Of a stretch of DNA of 64,000 nucleotides, positions 1 through 12,829 are shown piece by piece. The DNA lies in assembly GCA_005408345.1 (NCBI GenBank), contig SEMN01000265.1, forward strand, positions 372,001-436,000, in the 5' to 3' direction. Source of the stretch: Macquaria australasica (taxonomy: Eukaryota > Chordata > Actinopteri > Centrarchiformes > Percichthyidae). The translations under genes and the position numbers were made by a program. The first letter of the stretch is position 1; every line of letters begins with the position of its first letter. The notes under the pieces were generated by a model, which worked only from the letters and a program-made list of their open reading frames with translations, did no database searches and had not been told where the DNA came from.

Positions 1-1585
1 CTTGAGGGCTGAGAGTTACTGCCCACAGTTTTATGAACAATGTTTCGGTTTGCCAGGAACCAATATTTATCCTGTGACCTCTCAGTTAGGGGGTGGCAGC
101 AACATCTCTAGGAGCAGTTGGGAGTGATATATTGTGCTGCAATCGTTCTACCAAATACAATTTGGATTCTTTGAGGTCAGATATGTTTTGCTGCATGCTG
201 CAGTGATGAATCCCTCACATTATGTGTATTCTACATCACCAACACAGGAAGAGATAATTACCAACAATACAGTCACGTATGATAAATGTTACACACCCTT
301 CGGGGACCATCGCACAATCTCCTAATGCAGGAAGTAATGTAGCTTGCCAGGTAATTGCAGTAGACTTAATGAATTATTATTGATGATATCGTATTATTTA
401 AAATGCTGTCGGCACTACCACGTTTAAAAGTATTTTCTCTCTCTGTCTCTCTCTCTCCCTGGTCTTTATCTCTCTTGAAAAGAGGCACAAAGTTGTCGTT
501 TGTTTTTTAAATAAGCAATCTGATGTAATCTTACATTGATCCTACCGGTATTTTTTTGGTGGTTATTACTGGATTTGTGTAACAAGTTGTAAGTCATAAA
601 TACGTAAGTCAAAAGACATTTACATACATACATACAGAAATAAACATGGTCAACAATGTGATATTTAATGAGGCTATTTCGCTTAGACGTCATATGAGCG
701 CAGAGGTCATTTGCATAATTGATTTTTTATTCATTTGAGGGATTCCATCTAAAGCTTTAACTAATAATTCTTGTGGGAATGGGACAGACTGTAGATTTGA
801 ATTGTGGGTGGGAAGATAATGTAGCAACAATAAACACCAATCCAAAGGCTCATAAATATGTATGGGTGGTGATTAAACCACAAATATAGGAATTCTTTAT
901 TGGAATGAAAGTCTGGAGCTTTTGCTGTGATACACAATCACAATTTCAACTCTCCAAAAAAGTAGCTTCCCCCAGCTTCATATTTTTGTGCTAAGCTATA
1001 GGCTGAACAGACTGTATATCCTGACCTGGACCTCTCTCTCTCAGCTCATCAGCCACCTCATATCCTGCTGCCTGCTTCTCCAGCTCCATCTCATTGGTTT
1101 ATTAATCCGCTTTTAACCAGCTAAAGATATTAATAGCTATCAGAGCGCGTGGTTATTGTCTTAACAGTGTAAAGGCCTTTACACGCCGGAGGCGTTTTTT
1201 TCGTGCGATTAATTCGCATGTCAATGTATTTTTTCGAATTGTTGTTTTTATCGTGAGTACTTTCACACAGAAAGCGAATATTAAGCGGTGAAAAAGCGAC
1301 GTAATTTGTTTGCAAAACAAGGTCAATTTTTCTGAGCTTTCGCGTGGTGAATAAAGGCGTCAACCAAGCACGCTGTGTGGAACAGACGTCCAGACTTGTT
1401 TATTGTGTATGTTTCTCATCACCCTGTATTATATGACAAAGAACACAGAATTATAAAGACAATAAACTCAAGGACAACGTGTGGAGCAGCACTGCCGGAT
1501 GCACGATAGTGAGTAGATTAGTTTATCGTATGCCGGTGAGTAAAGGCCTTAAGGTGGTGAAACATACTGTTAAAGCAGCTGACTA

Positions 1586-1870
1586 GTTTTTAGCCGTGCT
1601 AGCTGCATGGCTCTGGATGGTTAAGTCGGTCTGTCAGTCGGTCCACTACTTTGGTCCAGACTGAAATATCTCAACTATTACTGGATGGATTGACCACGAA
1701 ATGTTGTACAGACATTCATGCCCCCCCCCCCCCCCCCAGGACGTAGACCCCTTAACTTTTCCTCTAGTGCCATCTACAGATCAAAATTTCAATTTGTCCA
1801 ATACTTTGGCTTGTGGCGAAATACCTGCAAAATGACTAACCTTCCCATCAACCTCTTGAACATTTTTAAG
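1586..1870 (+). repeat. Dispersed repeat D, copy 1 (with C17 run)
   Basis: It shares with 19163-19735 the ordered landmarks AGCTGCATGGCTCT, CCAGACTGAAATATCTC, GAAATGTTGT, CAGACATTCATG / CAGATATTCATG, TTTGTCCAATACTTTGG and AAATGA. I recognise this family as widespread in percomorph fish. A run of 17 C at 1721-1737 sits where copy 2 has GTCCCCAC. Confidence 0.65.
1721..1737. repeat. C17 homopolymer
   Basis: A run of 17 C within repeat D copy 1. Confidence 0.9.
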
Positions 1871-3870
1871 TACGTTTTGTTTGATCCAAGAGCTCTGTGC
1901 AGTGTATCGATGATGTAGGACAGTTTCCACTGACGCTCTATCAATACTTGTATCGTCTCAAGATAATCATGTGACATAAGAACTTTCACTTCTTACACAA
2001 TTTAATTTTTGAATCTTATGTAAAGATTTGGCTTCTTCTGTGACTTTCTTCTGGAAAGAGTCCTAACAGCTGATGTATAGGGTGGAGGGGGAATTGTCCA
2101 GATCTAAGGAAGTACGTAGATAGTTATAAAGCTGACACTCTGGTGCAAACTAATAATGAGACATAACAGACAGGATAAATTCACCTAAAGAGAACAGGGA
2201 TTCAAATTCAGTAAAAACAAGATTAGGTCAGTAAATCTAACCTCCAGCCTGTTAAAGTCTCAATATTTTAGAAGAATGAGGCAAGAAGGGTAATAAAACA
2301 GACTGGTATTACCCTGTAACAACCTCTGGGGAAATAAGAGTTGCTGGAGATGAGACAGAAGAGGAGCTTTGACACCCTGAGCTAACACTTCCAGCTAACA
2401 GAGTCATGCTGAGGTGTTGTTGGTTAAATGTTGGGTCTACTGATGTCAAGACTGATGAGCTAAGTGACTCATTAGTGATTGATTCATTAGCTTGGGATCG
2501 AACTGGGGCACCTTGCCATTGTGGGCTTCTTAATTATTCATAAGGATGAGCTCAAAGGACTTAAACCTGGATTTAAAACTTTGTCCTCAGCCTCTTTTGG
2601 TTTTTAATGAATGTTGAAAAGATAGAAAAGCAATGTTAATCACACTCACTTTATGTCACTCACTATAGAGAAGAACATATTCCATATACCTGCTTTATAT
2701 ACTTATGGTCACAATTTGGTCACAAATGTTGGTCACAACTGTCTCCACAGATTTTGTCTTCTTCTCATCACTATCAAGTTATTAAATCAGACTAATCACT
2801 CACAAAGAAACTACATGTGTAATCGGGGTTGCCTGTTTAAAATGGACACCGCAGACTTTAAAAACTTGATTCCCAATGGTCAATTAAACATTAAGAGAGC
2901 CTGACAGTATGGCTGTGACCACGAGGCTCTTATCTCACTTTCTGATCCTGGCAGACAGAGAACACAATAAATATTGCATTGGTTTAGACTGCTACAGCAA
3001 TCTAAACCAATTACATGCGTCAGTAACAGATTTTGTATCACGTTAAAAGGCAAAATAAAAGATGTTTAAGGCTAAAATTCACCTGAAGCTGGAATAACTT
3101 GTTCTTTTGCTTAGGGATTTTCTCTGGACCATTGCTTTACAGCTAGCTGTGATTGCTGCGAATGCTTTGTATATGAACAGCAGACAACTTATTTGTTGTA
3201 TTAAGCCTCTGAATGCACGCTGCATTTCTCTTCACCACCTGGGACATGAAAGAAGTGAAACAAAAGGAATTCAAGTCATATTTCAATACAGCAGCGGCAG
3301 CACATATATGACAGATATAATATCTTGTTTACTCTACTGCATCTACTACTGATGCAGTTCATCATCAGTACAAAGAAAGCAAAGACATGTTTGTCAAGTG
3401 CCAAAGAAGACACATTCAGTTCTATGATTTGGTTTCCAACAAAAGCCCTATATTCACCACAGTGTGCTGTATAATTCGTATATTAACGTTGACAGACAGG
3501 ATTAATGCCTGCATTTGTACAGATTCACATACGTTTTTAGCATTGCTATATGGATGCTGACAGATTTTTATCAAACGCTGAGCTGTTATATGTTGATGCC
3601 TTATTAATACTACATAAAAGTGAGCCTGGTCCAGCATGCAGATAAAGAGACACATAATTAAACAATTAGGCTGAAGACGATGAGGAGACAGATAGCCCAT
3701 ATGAGACTCAAATCAATAGCTCCTTCTCAGACAACTTCATAATTCGGAAGTGATTCTTAATTATCTGTGAGCATCTCTCCGCTCTGCGTCTGTCAGGGGG
3801 TTGGCAATATTACCCATGGTCAATAGACCTATCTCATAGTGGACATTTTGACATGTCATAGCAGGAAAAG

Positions 3871-4005
3871 CACAGGTGTGACTTATAACCTTAATGATCA
3901 ATAGAAGGGCCCCCCCAAGCCCTGCCGATCAGCCGGCGTGCACAGCAGCAGAGCCGTGGAACTGGCTCAGCCATTGAAACTAATGTGATTAGTTACACCT
4001 GTGGT
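3871..4005. repeat. Small fold-back (MITE-like) repeat
   Basis: CACAGGTGTGACTTAT at 3871-3886 is nearly the reverse complement of ATTAGTTACACCTGTG at 3988-4003, giving arms around a loop of about 100 bases with GCCATTGAAACTAATGTG. I recall similar sequence as a dispersed fish repeat. No target duplication was identified. Confidence 0.4.
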
Positions 4006-6673
4006 TGCATCTACCAGCAATTAACTTGCTGAGTATAAGGTTGTTATTAGTGATAGGAACGGTAAAGTAAAAGTAATTCCTTAATAATTATGCAACATGT
4101 AATCATGTATTATGCTAAAGGATAAGGCAGATGTTATATCTTTTGTCATCATTGTAAACAAATCCCATGAAAACATCAAAACCATCACTGAATTTATCCT
4201 GGTCCCGACATCAGGGACTCTCCCATCACGAACTGAGACGAACACTTTGCCTGCTTTACAAATCCTGGCGTCTTCATGAGGATTTGCAGACCCTGAACAT
4301 AATCATTTGACTGGTGGAGCTTGTTGCGGACAGCTCGGGATTAAACACTGCCTGAAGGGCTGAATTCAAGGCAAGAAATATCAGAGATTAAGAGACTTTG
4401 TCACCGTGAAATGCCTTTGACTCTTCCTTGACCACCTCTGAGCTGGACACCTTCACCTTTACCACAACGCTCTGATCTGCTCCTCACTGTTAGTGCATTT
4501 CACTGGGGTATGTGCACTCCTGAGTCATCTTTAAACTAAACAAAAGTATACTGTATTGATTGTATACTGGGGATTTTCCATGTATATTTCAATGCTTCCC
4601 CTTTGTTTTCGCTTTCCGTATGTGAAATGTATAATCAAGCCTGAACACTGAACACCCATCCAAGGTGAGGGCACCGTGTGTGGTAATGGGTAGAGCTGCG
4701 GGGAACCTCTTTCTTTTGGGAGATTTAACCTTGCTGAGCTGCTGTGGCAGCAGACCAAAACACCAGGAAGCCTTACCACCATGACAGAACGGGGAAAATA
4801 TAGAGAGCTGAGTGAGGGGTTGGGGTTTAGGGAGGACAGATGAAGGAGTAGGAGGTAACAGGAGGATAAAAAAGGGTCGGAAGAGGGGAGGGCTGGAGTG
4901 TCACGACTAAAAATGTGGGTTGGGAGGAACAGTCGACAGGGAGGCTCAGTGTTTGGACAGGAAAAAGGGGGATATGGCGGAGGATGGATGAGGGAAGAGG
5001 CTACGTCACAGGTTACGTATATGACTTCTTCAGAATACCCTTCACTTCATTTCCCCAGCCTTGGAGCAGGAACACATCGTATCCTCTTACCCTAAAACGT
5101 TCTGAATTCATTTAAAGTAATTCCCTCCTCTCTTCCCTGCCCCAAATGCAGACAGACACACACATACAAGCATGCATGCACACACACACAGATGCACACT
5201 TGTCTGTCTGCAACTGGCTGTTGTCTGCGCTGTCTGGGAGCTAGAGTACTTCAGATCACCATGGATTACTATGGGATTTTCCCAACAGCCTCTAAAATCT
5301 CTGGCTTTCAACATTTAGGCGATTTGACTTTTTGGAGCCATAATTAACGTTTAGATTCCTCTCGCACTCAGCCAGCCGTGACGTAGCCCCCGCTTCGCTC
5401 CGGGGTTTCAACTTGCTCATAGCATGGCAGACATGTATACGCAACATTTCGGACATGATAAGGTTTAAAAGCTGAACCACAGATTGTTTATGTATCCTAA
5501 AAACAGAAAAGTCACACTATTAAAATAAAGTCCACCAGTTATCGCTACATATAGATGTGACAAGAAACTGCGTCCTGAAAACAAACAAAATCCAGCTTTT
5601 CATTTCATTTATATCAAGAAACCATAACTAATGACACAGACAAGGACATAAAAATAAGAAACATAATGAGATAGAAACTGGAGTTTGTCCAGACTGGTGT
5701 CCACAAAGTAGGCACAGCAGCCCCCATCTACTGTGAGGTAAAATCACTGCATGTGACAGGTGCCTCAGAGAGAAAAGACATACAGCAGACATGGAAAGTT
5801 TAAAGTAATAATGCAGACAAACGGAAATGCAGTGCTAAAACGTGAGAGTTCCCAGAAGCTTGTTCTTTTATTAATATTATTCAAAGTAAAAGAAGAGTCC
5901 TTAACTGCACAGAGCTATGGGGTGATAATATAATAGTGAGAACAGAAAAGCTTTTTTTTTTTTTGCTTCCGTAATTGCTTGACAAAATTGTTTCCAAATG
6001 TTCCCGATAGGTGAAAAACACTCTGATTTCGTCTTGATTCTTGGGACAGAAACGCGGTGTGATGGTTAAGAGCCCAAGCAATTACTGATGTATTAACAGA
6101 AGCACTTTGGAGACAGATCTGTCTTGAAATAGGTGCTTGCAGGTCAGTGTAGACAATGTTAAAAAGTGTTTTGGAATATTTTAAAAAGGTGGAACATTGC
6201 TATCTTGTAGTATATATAATGTATAAGTCAAATGAGAGTTCCCACCCTTTTTTAAACAGTGATTTCATCAACTTCTCTTGTTTCAGGTCAGTAGTTGCAG
6301 GGCATCAACGTAGCAACTGACAATAAAAATCTGTTCAGTTTCCTATGGTATTGTGAACGTTTGGTCATTGTGAAGCAGAAATGATGAGGAGGAAACGGAG
6401 TAGGACCAGTGTTGAAAGCAAACTTAGAGGAGGAAATGACAGTTCAACAAACCAACATTGCTGAGCACACAGAGGGATAACCTATCTACGGTCACTGCGA
6501 GGAGATCTTCATCGGATTCTTGTTTGGTTTTCATTACGATGAGTTTCAGATAGACAGCAGACAGAAAAACACTGCAACTCTCTTCAGTTAGAATGGAAGA
6601 AAACCTGATTGCATTTCTCTATTGGGTTTACGCCATTATTTAAGCACGGTGGTAGGCCCTGCAAGTAGGAAGC

Positions 6674-6675
<2 letters not shown>

Positions 6676-6708
<33 letters not shown>
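6676..6708. repeat. CA microsatellite
   Basis: About 16 uninterrupted AC units, then a degenerate ACATACAC tail. Confidence 0.95.
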
Positions 6709-6713
<5 letters not shown>

Positions 6714-9700
6714 ATACGTATATAGTGATAAACACTTTGCTCAGCAAGGCTGGGGTGGCCCACTCCTCCATGACTGTTCTGAAAGACACCACCCATCAAG
6801 GGATCAACGGACGGCAGTAAATCCATTACTAAAAATACTTGCCAATCCTTTGGGATTACTACGCGTAGCAAGTGGACACTGTGTATGCCACAAATCTGGA
6901 ATTAGGCAGTGAAAGGCTGTCAATGGTGCATCAACACCTGATCCACTGTCTAGGCATGTGTGTTCCCAGGGCAAAGGTGACTGTAACTGTGTCACTTCGA
7001 CTGAACTGCGCCACATGTTACACTGAATTTTGTCACCGTTTTTGAAAAAGTTTAAAAAGAAATTATATATTACTATGCTTTAAGAAATAAAACAGAAAGA
7101 ACAGCTACATGATCGTCCTTCATGTTGCGGTGGGGACCAGGTACTGTGTGCACACTGAGCTAATGGACCTCTAAAACAATTTACCTGTAATAACCAACAG
7201 TTATTAGTCCTCCAAGCTAATCAGGATCAGGTGCTGAGTCACTAAGTTGTCTGGAAAAGCTGGGTTGCATCCAGGTTAGGCAGCGAGCCCACTAAGGTAT
7301 TAGGAACTAACTTTTGCTGTGTCTGTATTTCATACTACATGATACTATTAGTACACAGTATGTTACTTTGTACAGTATATAGTATACTGATTTTGTACAA
7401 GAAATTGATGTGGAAAAAACAGGAAGTGATATTGTAAAAACAGAAAGTAAAGTAGTTTCTCAATTATTCAATTAATACAATTTAATTAACCAAATTTATC
7501 CATATTTTCTTCCTGGAGCTGTTTCATTACAATTAAAAAATCTCTCATTTTTTGCAGTTGTGAGTAGCTCTTCTATTACCTTCATCTACCAGTTTCCAAC
7601 TTGTACAGCAAACAGCGCTCACAGCAATATCAAAGTCATGATTTCAACTGTAAGCAAACACAAGTCTGTCATTCAAGGATATAGTGCTATTATGTCAATG
7701 CATAGTATTTTTAACCCTTACATGGCTCAACTCCACAACCATCATTGCTACCATCCATCCCACAAAACATAAATGTGGCCTAAAATCCTGAACATAACAG
7801 TCCAACAACAGAAATGCGTAGGTCAGGCACCGTTCCGGTCGTTCTTTACATATTCTCCAACACTATGCAAGTTCAGCCACTGACAGTACTATGTCGCAAG
7901 GCCTCATTAGCTTTGGAGGCTTACAATATCTCTTTCTTATGTAATGTTGATAAGCAGTAGATGACATTTAATTCATGGATATGAGCTTAAAGGTTAAGTG
8001 CAGCTGCAGCCTTGTTGCTGCATAATCTTTAGAGGTTAAACAAGAGCTCAGCTGTGTGGATCTAATTATGATATGGTAATGCCAACTGTCACATTAACCC
8101 CACTAACATGTAACTGGTTTACTTATTTGATTGATGCACTAAGTCCCAGCCCACCATCCTGTTGCAACCGACATCAAGTTAAAGGACATGGGATGTTCTG
8201 CAAATGCTTCATTCTAACGTTTTTGATGAAGTATTGCATAGTTGTTATATTTTACACTAACACGAGGTTCATAGAAGGGTGAAATTGCTCACTTTTAAGG
8301 AAGAACAACATTGAGAAGGTTTGTTATTGTACATTCCCTTAATTGGGTTGTTCATTTTGATGTTTACAAACCTTTACCCCATGATTTTATCATAATTATC
8401 TTCTTGACTGAGCTTTGTAATGCTCTCGTTTGTTTATACCAGTCGCTTTGCTTTGCTGATTAAGTCAACCTTGGCCTCAGCTGGTTCCTGTCCAATGCCG
8501 CAGCCTCATCCCTGAGGTCCATGATACCCTGACGGTCTCAGCTGGAGAAGAACCAAAGCTTGCAATCCTATTACAACACTACCATCTTCCCAGTGCCAAT
8601 CATGGTTTAATTAAAGTAGTCGGTCATGGGACAAGAGTCCAAAGAGGACAAGTGAATTAGTCGTCATGTCTGGCCCAGGAGGTGGAAGATTTGTATTTTT
8701 AATTTGAGTCAGTTATTGAGCTTGGTCTCTCAGATGTTTAAATTACACTGTAGGTGATTTATGATCTTTGTCTCCTAAATTTACTCTGCAATGGATATCT
8801 AAGACTTCTAAAACAATGAATAAGGTAACACTACAGATGATTTATTCCAGAATACTTATTACGGTAAAAAAAAAAAAAAAAATCACAAAAGCCGTTTTTT
8901 TCTCATTTCGTTCTAAGCATTCCTCAAAATATTGTGAGCAGAAACAAAGCCTCACTGAAGGATAAACTGGCTATACATTGAATGACTTGCAGAAAATTAA
9001 CACATTGTAACACAATGCTGCCATCCTGTAGCTGGCTGAGGCTATTTGTGGCATAAGCAATGGCTGGCAGTGCGGGGGTATGTAATGTTTCATGTGCAGA
9101 TGAGGTATTGACTGTAAGCAGAGATGACTGAATGTAATCTTAGAGACACAATGCAATTTCAGCAGGGCCAATGAGACCATCGTAAGAATCAGGAACACAT
9201 AATATCGGATATTTGGTCCACCATTTTCTGGATATTCTGTATTATAATATAAAGCAGGATTAAATCCCACTGGGAACAGCTTAAAGTGGATACAACATAC
9301 AGTATATTCAACTGTCAAAAGTTAGAAATCTCAGTACTGAGATCTCAATATATTTTATTTTCTGCAATTTCCACTATAAATTTGATGAAAAAAAATTCTG
9401 AAATGCAATGGTTCACCTATCTCATTTTTGACATGTTTACCTCCTCCTACAGTAACTCACTGTCATTTTATTGGAGGAGGTCTCATGCAGATTCAGATGC
9501 ATGACGACACTTGGAGTCAGTGATGAGATTTGGCCAAGTCTAAATGAAGGTTTACCCTACATGAATCCCTTCCTTCTGTGACGCACGTTCTCCAACCGGT
9601 AAATGTATTCTTGTTGTATTTATTACCTGACACGTGAATGGGCCATCTGAGATTTTGCACTTTGTTCAATATCAGTATTACTTTAAGCCATAAATCTTAT

Positions 9701-10273
9701 GCAACATTTTTTTTTCTCCGTCAGTATCCCTCCCTGCCCCATTAACTGTGTAACTGAAGTTACACAAGCGTTGTGTAGGGGAAACAGTTGGCATGTCAAC
9801 TAATCCAACCCAACACAAACCCAGCTGAGGGAGAAAACACACAAAAAAATCAAGGGATGTCTGTTTCAATTAGGATAACATTTGGATCATTACATAATAA
9901 TCCACGACCAAACATGCAAAATATCTGAGCTAATGTCCTCTCCAGTGATGTACACAGCCAGCTGTGGTTTTGTGTAGCATGAAAAGAGTGCGTAGGTTCA
10001 GCGTGGGTATGTAATGCCACATTGTGGAGAGGGTCGCAGTCTCACTGAATGGTGCTCCCCGACTCAACCAACAGAATGGTTTTAGGAAGCGTTTTTATGA
10101 TTTTTGTTTTTCATACAGATTTAACAAAAGCTGGTTTTAAATGGTTCAATATACGTGTATTCATTCAAAAATGAAGCATTAATGTTTTTGAATGTTTTAA
10201 CTCACAATAAAAAGGCACAAATCAAATATACACAGATAAAAGTCTGAAAAGTATTTGTCTGTGTGCCTACAGT

Positions 10274-10650
10274 CAGGGGTGGAAGAAGCATTCAGATCCT
10301 TTACTTAAGTAAAAGTAGCAATACCTCAATAGAAAAATACTCCATTATAAATAATAGTGCTGCATTTGAAATCTTACTCAAGTAAAAGTACAGAAGTAAT
10401 TAAATGTACTTAAAGAATACTCATTATGCAGGAAAAAGCACCCATTGAGTGTTATATTATTATACATTTCATTTTTGGATTGTTATTACTGATGCATTAA
10501 TTTGTAAGCAGCATTTTGCTATTTTAGTTTGTCACAGTGGAGCTAATTTATATACCGTTGGGTAGTTTCATCTGTAACAATGCATGATACTTCATGAACT
10601 GATCATATGTTTTGTATATACAATCTTAATTTGTAAAGTAACTAGTAAGT
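10274..10650 (+). mobile_element. Repeat A (thymine/AAGTA-rich teleost MITE-like repeat), truncated
   Basis: It begins CAGGGGTGGAAGAAGCATTC and runs through AGATCCTTTACTTAAGTAAA, ACTCCATTATAAATAATAG and CTTAAAGAATACTCATTATG to TTTGTAAAGTAACTAGTAAG. I recognise this as one of the commonest dispersed repeats in teleosts, with a terminus near CAGTGGTGGAA. The far end is missing. A second copy lies in inverted orientation at 11432-12174. Confidence 0.65.
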
Positions 10651-11289
10651 TGTTGATACTTTCTGTATACATACAGGGCTGAATTAATTTATTGAGTCTA
10701 GAAATACTGGAATCAGCTGATAAACCATTAAACCACCATTTGTTTTATTTGAATTGTAGAATGTAAACTAATTGGGTTGCTAAAATCCACAAATTTACAA
10801 ATATGTCCTCTATGGTAGCTCCAGCTTGAAAGGGTAATTCTCATGGTATACCCAAGTATCCAATTGGGAGCTGACATGGAAAGCCATGTGAAAATGGATT
10901 TAACTTATCAGATACCCATAGCATTATGTAGTCTTAATGCCAATGAGACAAAAAACCAAAACAATAGCTACCATACAATAATCAGGTTTGCTTATTCTTA
11001 TACGTAGCCTGTACCTTACTGAAAACCATGCATATCTCATTTTATGAAACAATTCTACATTTATATGCCTGACATGGAGGTGGCAGCACTGGATTTCCCC
11101 AGCAGAAGGCACGACTCCAGCTCCATCCCTACACAAAATAGGCTGGCTCTTAGCAGCATGTCCATAGCAGATGGGTTTGTGTGTCATGTTGTACAGCAAT
11201 GATGCAGTCACAGGGGGAAAACAAAAGCCGGTGTATTGCTTTAGAATGAGCCGCTCTGTGTACGTTCTCTTTACCCGCTGTCAGTTCAT

Positions 11290-11425
11290 CTGCCAATTAT
11301 TTCCTTCATTAATTGATTAATCATTTTGTCTATAAAGATTTCCCATCATCCCCACCTACATCGCATGTCATCAAACAGTCCAAAACCCAACGATATTCAA
11401 TTTAAACTGAAAAAAAGCAAATTGT
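11290..11425 (-). mobile_element. Repeat B fragment
   Basis: An internal piece of repeat B in the opposite orientation: ATTGATTAATCATTTTGTCTAT at the left, followed after divergence by ACAGTCCAAAACCCAACGAT and ATTCAATTTAAACTG. Both ends are lost, and it abuts the repeat A copy that starts near 11432. Confidence 0.5.
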
Positions 11426-11431
11426 CATAAC

Positions 11432-12174
11432 TACATATTTGAGGTACTTGTAATTTACTTGAGTATTTTCTTTTCATGCCACTTTATACTTCTACTCCAC
11501 AACAATTCAAAGGGGAATGCATATAACACACATGAAGAGCTTATGAAATATGATGCTTTGTCATAAACTAAAGTACCCAACAGCTTATACAAGTAGATCT
11601 GAAAAGATTAGTCAATTAATCAATTAGATGATTATCCGGAAATGAATTGGCAACTATTCTGATCATCGTTTAAGTTATTTTTCATGCAAAATGCCAAAAC
11701 ATTTCATGGTTTCAGCGTCTAAAATGTGAGGATTTGCTGCTTTTCCTTAATTATTTTAGTTTTAATTTATTTTGAATGATACTGAGGTTTGTACTGTTGG
11801 AAAATAAAACAAGAATTGTGACGGTGTCACTTTGGGCTCTGGGTAATTGTGACGTAATTTCTCACTATTGAACACTACTCAAGTTTTATAAAGCAAACAA
11901 TCAATCAATACAGTAGATTAATCGAGAGATGAATCCATAATGAAATGAATCATTAGTTGCAGGCAGCCTTATATAATAATAGTTTAATATCAGCTCCACC
12001 TCAGCCAACTGCAGTGGTACAATGCATCATTTTTTTACTTTTGATACTTTAAGTACATGTTTCTAATAAAACTTGCATACTTTTACTTAAGTAACATTTT
12101 CAATGCAGGACTTTTACTTGTAATGGAGTATTTATACAGTGTGGTGTTAGTACTTTTACATAAGTAAAGGATCT
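11432..12174 (-). mobile_element. Repeat A copy, inverted and split by repeat B
   Basis: The left part (11432-11592) has GAGGTACTTGTAATTTACTT, GCCACTTTATACTTCTACTC and ACTAAAGTACCCAACAG. The right part (11977-12174) has CAGCTCCACCTCAGCCAACT, CTTTTGATACTTTAAGTACA, AATGCAGGACTTTTACTTGT and TAAGTAAAGGATCT. The two halves are in the correct order and orientation for one element, with repeat B (11593-11968) sitting between them. It is opposite in orientation to the copy at 10274-10650. Confidence 0.7.
11593..11968 (+). mobile_element. Repeat B copy inserted into repeat A
   Basis: The copy begins near GTAGATCTGAAAAGATTAGTC and ends CATTAGTTGCAGGCAGCC. It interrupts a repeat A copy whose two halves resume on either side. 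The flanks TTATACAA (11585-11592) and TTATATAA (11969-11976) differ at one base in eight, consistent with an 8-bp hAT target duplication. It shows the family landmarks GTGAGGATTTGCTGCTTTTC and CACTTTGGGCTCTGGG. Confidence 0.7.
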
Positions 12175-12829
12175 TTTTTGTCAGTAATCACCTTCATTTA
12201 TTTGGCAAGGTGCCCCATTATCAAAACAACAATGATCCCTATAATTCAATTATAAATGTCTGGTCAAACATGCTGCCTGAAAAAGCTAAATGCTGATTTA
12301 ACAAAGTTTGTTGATGTTTGCTTGTTGTCATCCCTATAGTCATAATGCATTCTGCACACTACCTAATTAACTCTGGTTTAAAATGCATGCAGATCAGCAT
12401 ATATTAACTACTTGCAATGCATATTAAAGCCCAAAGTAGGCTGTGCAAGCATGTGCTTGTAGCCTGCAACTATAGACAGTACAGTAGCTACAGTCAGTGC
12501 ATTCACACTCTAAATGTTGGACCATATCTGCAACACCTTAAAAAGGTGTGATATCCACAAGATGTTCCAACTAGTTTTTCTCATATGACCGCTGGCTCAA
12601 ACTATGATCACACCGACATTACAATCTGTTTCACCGTGTTGTCTTCCACAATCACTCCTCAGTAGGAAGCAAACCTGCCGCCAGCCGAGCCACAGGAAGC
12701 ACACATGCTCCTATCATTTGATTTAAAAAAAAAAAAAAAAACACGTCTTCCTCAACTTCATATCCCACTGAATTAGCCTACATTCTAGATAATATTGGCT
12801 TCCTCCTGCCGTGTGGGAAACTCATGACA

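Larger units (their letters stand above)
1..12829. other. Upstream region without a supported gene
   Basis: I see no coding exon here that I can support. All open frames are short, start in AT-rich or repeat sequence, and match no family I recognise. The stretch holds a repeat D copy (1586-1870), a small fold-back at 3871-4005, a CA microsatellite at 6676-6708 and a composite of nested dispersed repeats at about 10274-12174. Short homopolymers occur, for example poly-A near 8867-8881 and 12724-12740. Distal enhancers of hcn1 could lie here but cannot be recognised from this sequence alone. Confidence 0.6.

Noticed and set aside
2485..2515. A tRNA B-box-like GTTCGATCCC on the minus strand
   Set aside because: No A box at suitable spacing and no cloverleaf could be drawn, so neither a tRNA nor a SINE head is supported.
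5320..6070. Similar words GGAGCCATAATTAACG and GCTTCCGTAATTGC that might be element ends
   Set aside because: They are in the same orientation and too short to define an element.
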